NCBI GenBank assembly: GCA_003602285.1
Contig: QZVU01000001.1
Span: forward strand, 62,001 to 126,000
Length of the DNA stretch: 64,000 nucleotides
Direction of reading: 5' to 3'
Source: Arthrobacter frigidicola
GTDB lineage: Bacteria > Actinomycetota > Actinomycetes > Actinomycetales > Micrococcaceae
The position numbers were made by a program, and so were the translations under genes. Of the stretch, positions 49,198 through 58,412 are shown one piece after another. Positions within the stretch are counted from its first letter, which is position 1, and the number at the start of each line of letters is the position of its first letter. The notes below the pieces were generated by a model. That model made no database searches. It was not told the DNA's origin and saw only the letters and a program-made list of their open reading frames with translations.

Positions 49198-49581
49198 ATG
49201 GCAATCAGCATCAATAAGAAGCGCTCCTCCAAGAGCAAGTCCGCCTCCCGCGGACGCCGCCACCTGCGCGTGCGCAAGCGCGTCTCGGGGACCGCGGTCC
49301 GTCCGCGCCTGGTCGTCAACCGTTCGGCCCGCCACGTATTCGTGCAGGTCGTCGACGACACCAAGGGCATCACCGTGGCTTCGGCTTCGACGCTCGAAGC
49401 GGACCTGCGTGCCTTTGACGGCGACAAGACCGCCAAGGCCAAGCGTGTTGGCGGGCTCGTTGCCGAGCGCGCGAAGGCTGCCGGTATCGAAGCTGTCGTT
49501 TTCGACCGCGGCGGTAACAAGTACCACGGCCGTGTCGCGGCCATCGCAGACGGCGCACGCGAAGGTGGGCTGTCACTGTGA
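49198..49581 (+). CDS. rplR: 50S ribosomal protein L18
   Basis: 5S rRNA-binding protein of the central protuberance. 127 aa: [20 protein letters not shown] and the C-terminal [23 protein letters not shown] 49198, 2 nt after rplF. Its stop overlaps the rpsE GTG (GTGA). Confidence 0.98.
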   Translation: MAISINKKRSSKSKSASRGRRHLRVRKRVSGTAVRPRLVVNRSARHVFVQVVDDTKGITVASASTLEADLRAFDGDKTAKAKRVGGLVAERAKAAGIEAVVFDRGGNKYHGRVAAIADGAREGGLSL

Positions 49582-50315
49582 CCGAAGAAAACAAGGCAAA
49601 GGAAGCGCCATTGAATACGGCTACAGAGCAGCCAGCAACCGACGCCCCGGCTGCCGGTTCGACTGAGACCGCATCGGCCGACAGCCGAGGCGACCGTGGC
49701 TCCCGCGGAAGCGGGCGCGGCGGCGAGCGTGGCGGCAAGAGCGACCGTGGTGGCCGTGGTGGCCGCGACGGGCGCGACGGCGGCCGTGACGACAAGGACA
49801 AGTTCATTGAGCGCGTCGTCACCATCAACCGCGTCGCCAAGGTCGTCAAGGGCGGCCGCCGCTTCAGCTTCACCGCCCTCGTGGTGGTAGGCGACGGCAA
49901 CGGCATGGTCGGCGTCGGCTACGGAAAGGCCAAGGAAGTTCCCTCGGCCATCCAGAAGGCCGTCGAGGAAGCCAAGAAGACGATGTTCCGCGTCCCGCGC
50001 ATCGGTGGAACCATCCCGCACCTGGTGCAGGGTGAAGCCGCTGCCGGCGTCGTGCTCCTTCGTCCCGCGTCCCCGGGTACCGGTGTTATCGCCGGTGGTC
50101 CGGTCCGCGCGATCCTCGAGTGCGCCGGGATCCACGACGTCCTGTCGAAGTCCCTCGGTTCCTCCAACGCCATCAACATCGTTCACGCGACCGTTGACGC
50201 GCTGCAGAGGCTCGAAGAGCCCCAGGCCGTGGCTGCCCGCCGTGGCCTGCCCCTGGACGAGGTTGCCTCGCACCAGATGCTCCGCGCCATCGCAGCACAG
50301 AAGGTAGGTGCGTAA
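49578..50315 (+). CDS. rpsE: 30S ribosomal protein S5 with Arg/Gly-rich N-terminal extension
   Basis: Decoding-fidelity and mRNA-entry protein. 245 aa, about 80 longer than E. coli S5. Residues 1-75 are Ala/Glu/Thr-rich and then RGG-like ([12 protein letters not shown] and similar). The core begins near [20 protein letters not shown] and includes the S5 signature [22 protein letters not shown] start at 49578 overlaps the rplR stop; the next gene overlaps its stop (TAATG). Confidence 0.97.
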   Translation: MTEENKAKEAPLNTATEQPATDAPAAGSTETASADSRGDRGSRGSGRGGERGGKSDRGGRGGRDGRDGGRDDKDKFIERVVTINRVAKVVKGGRRFSFTALVVVGDGNGMVGVGYGKAKEVPSAIQKAVEEAKKTMFRVPRIGGTIPHLVQGEAAAGVVLLRPASPGTGVIAGGPVRAILECAGIHDVLSKSLGSSNAINIVHATVDALQRLEEPQAVAARRGLPLDEVASHQMLRAIAAQKVGA

Positions 50316-50533
50316 TGACCGCGATCACTCCCAAGCGCGTGCAGGTGAGCACGGCAAAGCTGCAGATCACTCAGATCAAGTCCGCCATTGGCGGCAAGCA
50401 GAACCAGCGCGACACCCTGCGGTCCCTCGGACTGAAGCGGATCGGCCACACCGTGGTCCGTGAAGCCGATGCTGTGACCGTCGGTATGGTCAATACGGTT
50501 CCGCACCTCTTGAAGGTTGAGGAGGCCAAGTAA
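50315..50533 (+). CDS. rpmD: 50S ribosomal protein L30
   Basis: 72 aa, with [20 protein letters not shown] and [20 protein letters not shown]. Slightly longer at the N-terminus than E. coli L30. Overlaps both neighbours by TAATG junctions. Confidence 0.97.
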   Translation: MTAITPKRVQVSTAKLQITQIKSAIGGKQNQRDTLRSLGLKRIGHTVVREADAVTVGMVNTVPHLLKVEEAK

Positions 50534-51024
50534 TGGCAGAGGAAAAGACAACGGCTGTAGCCGAAGGAAAGACGGAGCGCGTTCACGCTCTGAAGGTCCA
50601 CCACCTGCGTCCGGCCCCCGGAGCCAAAACCAAGAAGACCCGTGTGGGCCGTGGTGAAGGTTCGAAGGGTAAGACGGCAGGCCGTGGTACCAAGGGAACC
50701 GCAGCCCGCTACCAGGTGAAGGCAGGATTCGCAGGCGGCCAGCTGCCGCTGCACATGCGTCTGCCCAAGCTGCGCGGGTTCAAGAACCCGTTCCGCGTCG
50801 AGTTCCAGGTTGTGAACCTGGACAAGATCTCGGAGCTCTACCCCAACGGTGGCGACGTGACCGTCGAGTCGCTCGTCGCCCTGGGTGCGGTGCGCAAGAA
50901 CCAGCCCGTCAAGGTGCTGGGGACCGGCGACATCACCGTGGCAGTCGATGTGAAGGCTCACCGCTTCTCCTCGACCGCAGCCGAGAAGATCGCTGCCGCC
51001 GGCGGCTCAATCAGCCAGCTCTAG
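50533..51024 (+). CDS. rplO: 50S ribosomal protein L15
   Basis: Late-assembly 50S protein. 163 aa with an about 15-aa extra N-terminus, then [20 protein letters not shown] and the [20 protein letters not shown] loop. ATG overlaps the rpmD stop. A hairpin and candidate promoters separate it from secY. Confidence 0.97.
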   Translation: MAEEKTTAVAEGKTERVHALKVHHLRPAPGAKTKKTRVGRGEGSKGKTAGRGTKGTAARYQVKAGFAGGQLPLHMRLPKLRGFKNPFRVEFQVVNLDKISELYPNGGDVTVESLVALGAVRKNQPVKVLGTGDITVAVDVKAHRFSSTAAEKIAAAGGSISQL

Positions 51025-51078
51025 GCAGATCTGCTCGTGATCCGGCTGTGTTCAACCACGGCCAGGAACTAGACTCTT

Positions 51079-51113
51079 GGTGGGCCGGTGCAATCCGGCC
51101 CACCAGGAGTTTT
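51079..51113 (+). terminator. Terminator or attenuator between rplO and secY
   Basis: GGTGGGCCGG (51079-51088) pairs with 51095-51104 around TGCAAT; AGGAGTTTTCC follows. TAGACT -10-like hexamers lie on both sides (51070-51075 and 51170-51175), the latter with TTCCAA 19 nt upstream, so secY may have its own promoter. Confidence 0.65.
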
Positions 51114-51226
51114 CCGGCTTAAGCGCCGGCTCATCACCGCCCGGTTCCAAGACATCGGGCTTCGACCGTTAGACTCGGTTGTTGTGTACTGTCCGCTTCG
51201 GACATCCAAGACCTTCAGGAGGACGC

Positions 51227-52540
51227 TTGCTAAGCGCTATTGGCCGGGCATTCCGGACGCCAGACTTGCGGCGCAAGCTGTTGTTCACGCTGGGCATCAT
51301 CACCATCTTCCGGCTCGGCGCCTTCATTCCGGCCCCCGGAGTCGACTACGGCAACGTCCAGCAGTGCCTGAGCCTTGGCAACACGCAGGGCGGCCTCTAC
51401 GAGTTCGTCAACCTCTTCAGCGGCGGTGCCCTGCTGCAGGTGTCGGTCTTCGCCCTGGGCATCACCCCCTACATCACCGCCAGCATCATCACGCAGCTGC
51501 TGCGCGTCGTGATCCCCCGCTTCCAGGAACTCCATGAGGAAGGCGCCCAGGGCCAGTCACGGCTGACCCAGTACACGCGCTACCTCACGATCGCCCTCGG
51601 CCTGCTCAACGCGACGACGCTGGTGTCGCTCGCGCGCTCCGGGGCCCTGCTGGGCGACTGCCCGGTGCCGCTGATCCCGGACGACTCCCTGATCACCATC
51701 ATCCTGCTGATCATCACCCTCACCGCGGGCACCGGCCTCATCATGTGGATGGGCGAACTGATCACCGAACGGGGTGTCGGCAACGGCATGTCCCTGCTGA
51801 TCTTCACCGCCATCGTGGCAAGCTTCCCCACCTCCCTCGGCGAGATCCTGCGCACCCAGGGCTGGACGGTCTTCCTGGGCGTGATGCTCATGGGCGTGGT
51901 GGTCGTGGCGCTCGTCATCTTCGTCGAGCAGTCCCAGCGCCGCATCCCCGTGCAGTACGCCAAGCGGATGATCGGGCGCCGCACCCTCGGCGGCAGCAGC
52001 ACCTACATCCCGATCAAGGTCAACATGGCCGGCGTGATCCCCGTGATCTTCGCGTCCTCCATGCTGTACCTGCCGACCCTGATCGCGCAGTTCAACACCC
52101 CCACGGACGGCCAGACGCCGCCGCCGGAGTGGGTCAACTGGATCACCACCTACCTCGCGACCGGTGACCACCCGCTGTACATGGCGGTGTACTTCTTCAT
52201 GATCGTGTTCTTCACGTACTTCTACGTGGCGATCACGTTCAACCCGGACGAGGTCTCCGAGAACATGAAGAAGTACGGCGGCTTCATCCCGGGCATCCGG
52301 GCCGGCCGCCCCACGGCGGAGTACCTGCAGTACGTGCTCTCCCGCATCACCCTGCCGGGCGCGATCTACCTGGGCCTCGTCGCCCTGATCCCGCTGATCG
52401 CCCTGGTGGCGATCGGCGCCAACCAGAACTTCCCGTTCGGCGGCACGTCGATCCTGATCATGGTGGGCGTGGGGCTGGAAACCGTAAAGCAGATCGACGC
52501 GCAGCTCCAGCAGCGCAACTACGAAGGGCTCCTCCGATGA
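51227..52540 (+). CDS. secY: Preprotein translocase subunit SecY
   Basis: Channel-forming subunit of the Sec translocon, ten membrane segments, 437 aa. The SecY signatures GALLQVSVFALGITPYITAS and PGIRAGRPTAEYLQYVLSRI are present. TTG start at 51227, 4 nt after AGGAGG; a longer frame from 51179 would overlap the promoter region. Its stop overlaps adk (ATGA). Confidence 0.96.
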   Translation: MLSAIGRAFRTPDLRRKLLFTLGIITIFRLGAFIPAPGVDYGNVQQCLSLGNTQGGLYEFVNLFSGGALLQVSVFALGITPYITASIITQLLRVVIPRFQELHEEGAQGQSRLTQYTRYLTIALGLLNATTLVSLARSGALLGDCPVPLIPDDSLITIILLIITLTAGTGLIMWMGELITERGVGNGMSLLIFTAIVASFPTSLGEILRTQGWTVFLGVMLMGVVVVALVIFVEQSQRRIPVQYAKRMIGRRTLGGSSTYIPIKVNMAGVIPVIFASSMLYLPTLIAQFNTPTDGQTPPPEWVNWITTYLATGDHPLYMAVYFFMIVFFTYFYVAITFNPDEVSENMKKYGGFIPGIRAGRPTAEYLQYVLSRITLPGAIYLGLVALIPLIALVAIGANQNFPFGGTSILIMVGVGLETVKQIDAQLQQRNYEGLLR

Positions 52541-53109
52541 CAAGAATGCTGATTATCGGCCCTCCGGGTTCGGGCAAGGGAACGCAGGCAGCGCGCATCT
52601 CCGAGCGCCTCGGCGTGGTCGCCATCTCCACCGGCGACATCTTCCGCGACAACGTCAAGCGCGAGACGCCCCTGGGCGTCGAGGCGAAGAAGTACATGGA
52701 CGCCGGAGACTTCGTGCCCGACAGCGTCACCAACAACATGGTGCGCGACCGGCTGAAGGCCGACGACGTGCAGGACGGCTTCCTGCTCGACGGCTACCCG
52801 CGCACGGCCGCCCAGGTGGCCGAGCTCGACGACATCCTCGCCGAGAACTCCTCGAGCCTCGACGTGGTGCTTCAGCTCACCGCCGAGGACGAGGAGCTGG
52901 TGCGCCGGCTGCTGGGCCGTGCGGCCCTCGACGGGCGCAGCGACGACAACCAGGACGTCATCCGGCACCGGCTGCGCCTGTACCACGAGCAGACCACGCC
53001 GGTCGTCTCGCAGTACGCCGAGCGCGGCATCGTCACCCAGGTGAACGGGATCGGCACCATCGACGAGGTCACCGAGCGGGTCATGAACGCGCTCAAGGTC
53101 GCCAGCTAG
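52537..53109 (+). CDS. adk: Adenylate kinase
   Basis: Interconverts ATP + AMP and 2 ADP. 190 aa, the short form with an abbreviated LID (LLGRAALDGRSDDNQDVI) and no zinc cysteines. P-loop GPPGSGKGTQAARIS at about 8-22; DGYPRTAAQVAELD. Start overlaps the secY stop. Followed by map after 13 nt, the usual secY-adk-map order. Confidence 0.97.
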   Translation: MTRMLIIGPPGSGKGTQAARISERLGVVAISTGDIFRDNVKRETPLGVEAKKYMDAGDFVPDSVTNNMVRDRLKADDVQDGFLLDGYPRTAAQVAELDDILAENSSSLDVVLQLTAEDEELVRRLLGRAALDGRSDDNQDVIRHRLRLYHEQTTPVVSQYAERGIVTQVNGIGTIDEVTERVMNALKVAS

Positions 53110-53122
53110 GCCGCCGGACATT

Positions 53123-53947
53123 TTGCGCCAGCCCAAGATTGAGTACAAGACACCCCGCCAGATCCTGAGCATGCGCGAGGCCGGCCTGGTGCTGTCCCGC
53201 GGACTCGACGCCGCGGTGGCGGCCGCCCGGGTGGGGGTAAGCACCCGCGAGCTGAATGCGGTGTTCGAGGAGGTGCTCCGGGAGGCCGGGGCCACCTCGA
53301 ACTTCCTGGGCTACCACGGCTTCCCCGCCAGCATCTGCACCTCGGTCAACGAGGAGGTGGTCCACGGCATCCCCGGGGACTACGTGCTGCAGGACGGGGA
53401 CATCATCTCCATCGACGCCGGCGCCGTCGTGAACGGCTGGCACGCCGACTCCGCACGCACCACCATCGTGGGGACGCCGCGGGAGGAGGACGTGCGCCTG
53501 TCGCAGGTTACCGAGGAGGCGATGTGGCGGGGGATCGCTGCCCTCGCCGGCGCCAAGCATGTGGGCGACATCGGGGCCGCCATCGACGACTACGTCTCGG
53601 AACTTCCGGGCCAGCGGCTCGGCATCCTTGAGGACTACGTGGGACACGGCATTGGCTCCCGGATGCACCAGGAGCCCGACGTCCTGAACTACCGCAGCTC
53701 GCACCGCGGGCCGAAGGTCCGCCCCGGGCTCTGCCTGGCCATCGAGCCGATGCTCGTCCTTGGGGGGCTCGAAACAAAGGTGCTCGACGACGACTGGACG
53801 GTGGTCACCACCGATGGCAAGCGCGCCTCGCAGTGGGAGCACACCGTGGCCGTCCACGACGGCGGCATCTGGGTGCTCAGCGCCGAGGACGGCGGAGCGT
53901 CGAAGCTTGAACCGCTCGGCGTTGTCCCGGTTCCCGTCCGCGCCTGA
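53123..53947 (+). CDS. map: Methionine aminopeptidase, type I
   Basis: Removes the initiator Met. 274 aa. The five metal ligands are visible as Asp98 (SIDAGA), Asp109 (HADSART), His175 (GHGIGSRMHQ), Glu208 (AIEPML) and Glu239 (QWEHTVAV). Start is TTG 53123, with only a weak GGA upstream, so the exact N-terminus is uncertain. Last gene before the infA promoter. Confidence 0.95.
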   Translation: MRQPKIEYKTPRQILSMREAGLVLSRGLDAAVAAARVGVSTRELNAVFEEVLREAGATSNFLGYHGFPASICTSVNEEVVHGIPGDYVLQDGDIISIDAGAVVNGWHADSARTTIVGTPREEDVRLSQVTEEAMWRGIAALAGAKHVGDIGAAIDDYVSELPGQRLGILEDYVGHGIGSRMHQEPDVLNYRSSHRGPKVRPGLCLAIEPMLVLGGLETKVLDDDWTVVTTDGKRASQWEHTVAVHDGGIWVLSAEDGGASKLEPLGVVPVPVRA

Positions 53948-53979
53948 GTTCCCGTCCGGGCGCTTCCGCAGGACCCCGA

Positions 53980-54009
53980 TTTAACTTCTCCGCGCCCATG
54001 GCGTAGTGT
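53980..54009 (+). promoter_or_regulatory. Candidate infA-rpmJ-rpsM promoter
   Basis: TTTAAC (53980-53985) and TAGTGT (54004-54009) are 18 nt apart, giving a leader of about 140 nt before infA. Confidence 0.5.
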
Positions 54010-54153
54010 TGTCTGTTGGTTGTCTCTGCTTTTTGTGCCCATTTCGGGCCGGGCGGCCCGCCGGCTTACGAGCCGTCGCCGCCCCGAGGTCAGACAATCA
54101 AAACCCAAACCCGTCCACCGTGCAAGCGGTGGGCATCGACGTTAGCGGAGGAT

Positions 54154-54375
54154 ATGGCCAAGAAAGACGGTGTCATTGAGATTGAAGGCACTGTGAACGA
54201 GGCGCTGCCCAACGCGATGTTCCGCGTTGAGTTGGCCAACGGTCACATTGTTCTCGCCCACATCTCGGGAAAGATGCGCCAGCACTACATTCGAATCCTT
54301 CCTGAGGACCGGGTAGTAGTGGAACTCAGCCCGTACGACCTCACCCGGGGCCGTATTGTCTACCGCTACAAATAA
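54154..54375 (+). CDS. infA: Translation initiation factor IF-1
   Basis: Binds the 30S A site during initiation. 73 aa, an OB fold with [20 protein letters not shown] and [23 protein letters not shown] 54154 follows GCGGAGGAT; the open frame upstream to 54016 is leader. Confidence 0.98.
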   Translation: MAKKDGVIEIEGTVNEALPNAMFRVELANGHIVLAHISGKMRQHYIRILPEDRVVVELSPYDLTRGRIVYRYK

Positions 54376-54396
54376 GAATCAACTCGAAGGAAAACC

Positions 54397-54510
54397 ATGA
54401 AGGTCAACCCGAGCGTGAAGCGGATCTGTGAAAAGTGCCAGGTGGTTCGCCGCAAGGGCAACGTTCTCGTCATCTGCGAAAACCCGCGCCACAAGCAGCG
54501 CCAGGGTTAA
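54397..54510 (+). CDS. rpmJ: 50S ribosomal protein L36
   Basis: 37-aa zinc-ribbon protein, [20 protein letters not shown] through NPRHKQRQG, with the zinc ligands Cys11, Cys14, Cys27 and His32 (the Zn-binding form). ATG 54397 follows GAAGGAAA, 21 nt after the infA stop. The 166 nt to rpsM hold no gene. Confidence 0.97.
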   Translation: MKVNPSVKRICEKCQVVRRKGNVLVICENPRHKQRQG

Positions 54511-54676
54511 TCAGCCTCTTTAGAGGTCGACCCCCACGCGTAGTTCAGTTCATTAAGGCAAAGCAGCACCGCGCATCCGCGCAGTGCACACCCCCGGCAC
54601 GGAGGCCGGGGACCGGAAAACCTTCCGGGTACGCTTTGGCTCAGACCTCCGGTATCACCAAAGGAGAACAGCCTCT

Positions 54677-55054
54677 ATGGCACGTCTCGCTGGCGTAGAC
54701 ATCCCCCGCGAAAAGCGGGTAGTCATCGCGCTTACTTACATCTACGGCGTGGGCAAGACCCGTGCAGAGAAGACGATCGCGGATACGGGCATCAGCCCGA
54801 ACACCCGCGTGAAGGACCTCACCGATGCAGAGCTCGTCCAGCTCCGCGACTACGTTGAAGGAAACTTCAAGGTTGAGGGTGACCTCCGGCGCGAGGTCGC
54901 AGCCGACATCCGCCGCAAGGTCGAAATCGGCAGCTACGAAGGCATTCGGCACCGCCGCGGCCTTCCCGTGCGTGGACAGCGCACGAAGACCAACGCTCGT
55001 ACCCGCAAGGGCCCGAAGCGCACCGTCGCAGGCAAGAAGAAGGCCGGCCGCTAA
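54677..55054 (+). CDS. rpsM: 30S ribosomal protein S13
   Basis: 30S head protein in bridge B1. 125 aa with [32 protein letters not shown] and [23 protein letters not shown] 54677 follows AAGGAGAA; the frame upstream to 54584 is non-coding leader. Confidence 0.98.
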   Translation: MARLAGVDIPREKRVVIALTYIYGVGKTRAEKTIADTGISPNTRVKDLTDAELVQLRDYVEGNFKVEGDLRREVAADIRRKVEIGSYEGIRHRRGLPVRGQRTKTNARTRKGPKRTVAGKKKAGR

Positions 55055-55062
55055 ATCCCCGC

Positions 55063-55117
55063 TGGCTCCCTAATGTGACTCGCTAGCGCTCGTCACACCA
55101 GGGAATCTTCGCCAGTG
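55063..55117 (+). other. Extended stem-loop between rpsM and rpsK
   Basis: Nested arms CTGGC, TCCCT and TGTGAC (to about 55079) pair with GTCACA, AGGGA and GCCAG (about 55091-55117) around a short loop containing GCTAGC. There is no T-run. Candidate RNA processing or protein-binding site. Confidence 0.5.
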
Positions 55118-55173
55118 GAGACCTCTGTTCAGCGGTCCCCCTTTCTAAAACCAAAACCTTCGTAGGAGAAGTA

Positions 55174-55575
55174 ATGCCCCCCAAGACTCGTGGAGCGGTG
55201 CGCAAGCCGCGTCGCAAGGATAAGAAGAATATCGCGCTCGGCCAGGCGCACATCAAGAGCACCTTCAACAACACCATCGTCTCGATCACGGACCCCAGCG
55301 GAGCAGTCATCTCCTGGGCCTCCGCCGGTGAGGTTGGGTTCAAGGGCTCACGCAAGTCCACCCCGTTCGCTGCGCAGCTGGCTGCTGAAGCCGCCGCGAA
55401 GCGCGCTCAGGAGCACGGCGTCCGCAAGGTCGACGTCTTCGTCAAGGGCCCGGGATCCGGACGCGAAACCGCAATTCGCTCGCTGCAGGCCACCGGCCTG
55501 GAGGTCGGCTCCATCTCGGACGTCACCCCCAGCGCCCACAACGGCTGCCGCCCCCCGAAGCGCCGCCGCGTCTAA
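55174..55575 (+). CDS. rpsK: 30S ribosomal protein S11
   Basis: 30S platform protein. 133 aa: [20 protein letters not shown] and the C-terminal [22 protein letters not shown] 55174 after TAGGAGAAG. Confidence 0.98.
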   Translation: MPPKTRGAVRKPRRKDKKNIALGQAHIKSTFNNTIVSITDPSGAVISWASAGEVGFKGSRKSTPFAAQLAAEAAAKRAQEHGVRKVDVFVKGPGSGRETAIRSLQATGLEVGSISDVTPSAHNGCRPPKRRRV

Positions 55576-55594
55576 TCGGCTTTTCGGCCACCGT

Positions 55595-55630
55595 ACCGCC
55601 TTGCAGCAGCCCCGGCTGCAGCAGGGCGGT
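55595..55630 (+). other. Stem-loop between rpsK and rpoA
   Basis: ACCGCC-TTGCAGCAGCC pairs with GGCTGCAGC-AGGGCGGT with small bulges. It lies 20 nt after the rpsK stop and could be a weak terminator before the candidate rpoA promoter. Confidence 0.5.
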
Positions 55631-55676
55631 TCGGTGCCGTTATCCAAAGCTTTTGAGCCGGCTCATCAGCTATCCC

Positions 55677-55705
55677 TTTCCACCATTTGTGTTGCGTCAT
55701 ATAGC
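55677..55705 (+). promoter_or_regulatory. Candidate rpoA promoter
   Basis: TTTCCA (55677-55682) and TATAGC (55700-55705) are 17 nt apart. The surrounding 11-mer TCATATAGCGG (55697-55707) is identical to one upstream of rpoB (26441-26451), where TTCCCT lies the same distance upstream. Confidence 0.5.
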
Positions 55706-55730
55706 GGATGCACCCTGAAAGGAAATGTAC

Positions 55731-56741
55731 GTGCTTATTGCACAGCGCCCCACCCTGACTGAAGAAGTAGTCGCCGACAACCGCTCGCGGTTCGTGATCG
55801 AGCCCCTCGAGCCTGGTTTCGGCTACACCCTCGGCAACTCGCTTCGCCGTACCCTCCTGTCCTCCATCCCCGGTGCAGCTGTCACAAGCATCCGTATCGA
55901 TGGAGTCCTTCACGAATTCACGACGGTTCCCGGTGTCAAGGAAGATGTCACCGAGATCATCCTGAACATCAAGAACCTTGCGGTCTCCTCCGAGCACGAC
56001 GAGCCCGTCGTGGCGTACCTGCGCAAGCAGGGCCCCGGCGTCGTCACCGCGGCAGACATCGCACCGCCGGCCGGTGTGGAGTTCCACAACCCCGACCTGC
56101 ACATCGCCACCCTGAACTCGAAGGGCAAGTTCGAGCTCGAGCTGACCATCGAGCGCGGGCGCGGCTATGTCTCGGCCTCTCAGAACAAGTCCGGCGACTC
56201 GGAGATCGGCCGCATCCCGGTCGACTCCATCTACTCGCCGGTCCTGAAGGTCACCTTCCGCGTCGAGGCGACCCGTGTTGAGCAGCGCACCGACTTCGAC
56301 CGCCTGATCGTCGACGTCGAAACCAAGGACGCCATCGCTCCCCGCGACGCCGTTGCTTCGGCAGGCACCACCCTGGTTGAGCTGTTCGGTCTGGCCCGCG
56401 AACTGAACATCGCGGCCGAAGGCATCGAAATCGGTCCCTCGCCCACGGACGCGGCCCTGGCCGCCGACATGGCGCTGCCGATCGAGGATCTCGAGCTGAC
56501 GGTCCGCTCCTACAACTGCCTCAAGCGTGAGGGCATCCACTCCGTGGGTGAACTCGTTGCCCGCTCCGAGGCCGACCTGATGGACATCCGCAACTTCGGT
56601 GCGAAGTCCATCGACGAGGTCAAGGCGAAGCTCGTTGAGCTCGGTCTGTCCCTGAAGGATTCCCCTCCCGGGTTCGACCTTGCCGCCCGCGCCGCTGCCA
56701 TCGAAGAGGACGACGCCGCCTACGGCGACGAAGAGCTCTAA
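55731..56741 (+). CDS. rpoA: DNA-directed RNA polymerase subunit alpha
   Basis: Assembly platform of RNA polymerase and target of activators and UP elements. 336 aa. N-terminal domain signature [20 protein letters not shown] and the C-terminal domain with [20 protein letters not shown] and [19 protein letters not shown] 55731 is preferred because AAGGAAA lies 6-7 nt upstream; an ATG 6 nt earlier is too close to it. Acidic C-terminal end. Confidence 0.97.
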   Translation: MLIAQRPTLTEEVVADNRSRFVIEPLEPGFGYTLGNSLRRTLLSSIPGAAVTSIRIDGVLHEFTTVPGVKEDVTEIILNIKNLAVSSEHDEPVVAYLRKQGPGVVTAADIAPPAGVEFHNPDLHIATLNSKGKFELELTIERGRGYVSASQNKSGDSEIGRIPVDSIYSPVLKVTFRVEATRVEQRTDFDRLIVDVETKDAIAPRDAVASAGTTLVELFGLARELNIAAEGIEIGPSPTDAALAADMALPIEDLELTVRSYNCLKREGIHSVGELVARSEADLMDIRNFGAKSIDEVKAKLVELGLSLKDSPPGFDLAARAAAIEEDDAAYGDEEL

Positions 56742-56801
56742 TACGCTAACTGCCTGACCGCCGCCCGGCGGCGGTCAGGTCCACTATGAGGAGAAATAAC
56801 C

Positions 56802-57431
56802 ATGCCCACACCCACTAAGGGCCCACGCCTCGGAGGCGGTCCGGCGCACGAACGCCTGATGCTCGCCAACCTGGCCGCCTCGCTGTTCGAGCACAAGCGC
56901 ATCACCACCACCGTCACCAAGGCGAAGCGGCTCCGCCCCTACGCCGAGCGCCTCGTCACCTTCGCCAAGAAGGGCGACCTCGCCTCGCGCCGCCGCGTCC
57001 TGGGCGTTATCAGCAGCAAGAGCATCGTTCACGAGCTCTTCACTGAGATCGCACCGGCCGTCGCCAACCGTGAGGGTGGCTACACCCGCATCACCAAGAT
57101 CGGCAACCGCAAGGGCGACAACGCTCCCATGGCTGTCATCGAACTGGTCCTGGAGCCGCTGTCCGCCAAGCAGGCAGTCGTAGCCGAGGCCGAGCAGGCC
57201 AAGGCAGCCCCCGCCGCTCCCGCCGAGGAGACCGCAGCGCCGGTCGAGTCCGCCGAGACCGTCGAGGCGACCGAGACCGCTGAACCCGCCGCAACCGAAG
57301 AGTCGACCGAGGTTGCAGAACCCGCCGAGACCGAAGAGTCGACCGAGGCTGCAGAGCCCGCCGACACCGCTTCCTCCACCGACGAGGCTGCAGCGTCCGA
57401 CGACGCCGAAGCCCCCGAGGCCAAGAAGTAA
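56802..57431 (+). CDS. rplQ: 50S ribosomal protein L17 with long acidic C-terminal tail
   Basis: 209 aa, against about 120-127 in most bacteria. The core runs [20 protein letters not shown] to about residue 125; after that comes an Ala/Glu/Thr/Pro/Ser-rich acidic tail of about 85 residues with repeats such as TEESTE and AEPAET. ATG 56802 follows GAGGAGAAA. Ends 15 nt before the earliest truA start. Confidence 0.95.
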   Translation: MPTPTKGPRLGGGPAHERLMLANLAASLFEHKRITTTVTKAKRLRPYAERLVTFAKKGDLASRRRVLGVISSKSIVHELFTEIAPAVANREGGYTRITKIGNRKGDNAPMAVIELVLEPLSAKQAVVAEAEQAKAAPAAPAEETAAPVESAETVEATETAEPAATEESTEVAEPAETEESTEAAEPADTASSTDEAAASDDAEAPEAKK

Positions 57432-57446
57432 CTTCGCCGAAGCTGG

Positions 57447-58412
57447 TTGAATACGTTCGTGAATGATCAGTTGCCCGCCGGACCCGAGGGGTCCGGCGGG
57501 CTTCTGCGTGTCCGGCTCGATATCGCCTACGACGGCGCGCCCTTCGCCGGCTGGGCCCTGCAGCCGGGCCACGTCACCGTGCAGGGGGTGCTCGAGGAGG
57601 CTCTGTTCACGCTGCTGCGGCGCACCGCCCGCCTCACGGTGGCCGGACGCACCGACGCCGGCGTCCACGCGCGCGGCCAGGTGGCCCACGTGGGCCTGAC
57701 GCCGGAGGAGTGGCACGGCATCGGCCGGGGGAAGGACGTGGCGCCGGGGGAGGCCCTGACTCGGCGCCTGGGCGGCACCGTGAACCGGGTCCTCTCCGAT
57801 CAGCTCACCGGGCGGGGACGCTCGATCAAGAACTCCATCCCTGCCGTCGTCGTGAAGAAGGCCGACCTTGCCCCGGCGGGCTTCGACGCCCGCTTCTCGG
57901 CGCTGTGGCGCCGCTACAGCTACACCATTGCCGACGCCGGCGTCGAGCGCGACCCCCTCGCCCGCCGCACGGTGCTCTGGTACCCGGGGGAGCTGGACGT
58001 GGAGCTGCTCAACGCCGGTGCCGCGCAGCTGACCGGCCTCCAGGACTTTCGGGCGTTCTGCAAACCGCGCGAGGGCGCCACCACGGTGCGCGAACTGCAG
58101 CGCTATGCCTACCGGCGGCGGGCCGACGGGATGATCGAGGTGACCATCCAGGCCGACGCGTTCTGCCACAACATGGTGAGGGCCCTCGTGGGATCCACTC
58201 TGCGGGTGGGAAGCGGCGAACTGCCGGTCGCCTGGATCGCCGAGCGCCTTGCCGCCCGGGTGAAGGACGCCCGGTCCGTGCTCGCGCCCCCGCACCCGCT
58301 GGTTCTTGAGGAAGTGGCCTACCCCGGGGTTGAGGAGCTTGGCCTGCGGGCGGAGCTGACCCGCGCCCGCAGGGCCGCTGAGGACCCGCGTGAAGCTGCT
58401 GGAGGGGCTTAG
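57447..58412 (+). CDS. truA: tRNA pseudouridine(38-40) synthase
   Basis: Isomerises U38-40 of the tRNA anticodon arm. 321 aa from TTG 57447. The catalytic Asp lies in AGRTDAGVHARGQVAH; LDIAYDGAPFAGWALQPG and RAFCKPREGATT are further TruA landmarks. The start is uncertain: TTG 57447, GTG 57459 and TTG 57471 are all in frame without a clear ribosome site. Its first codons overlap a 12-bp terminator-like hairpin at 57473-57501. The end overlaps the convergent peptidase gene by 4 nt. Confidence 0.92.
   Translation: MNTFVNDQLPAGPEGSGGLLRVRLDIAYDGAPFAGWALQPGHVTVQGVLEEALFTLLRRTARLTVAGRTDAGVHARGQVAHVGLTPEEWHGIGRGKDVAPGEALTRRLGGTVNRVLSDQLTGRGRSIKNSIPAVVVKKADLAPAGFDARFSALWRRYSYTIADAGVERDPLARRTVLWYPGELDVELLNAGAAQLTGLQDFRAFCKPREGATTVRELQRYAYRRRADGMIEVTIQADAFCHNMVRALVGSTLRVGSGELPVAWIAERLAARVKDARSVLAPPHPLVLEEVAYPGVEELGLRAELTRARRAAEDPREAAGGA
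57473..57504 (+). terminator. rplQ terminator-like hairpin within the truA start region
   Basis: GCCCGCCGGACC (57473-57484) is perfectly complementary to 57490-57501 around CGAGG, followed by TTCTGC. It lies 42 nt after rplQ but inside the truA reading frame, where it would also limit truA initiation. Confidence 0.7.
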
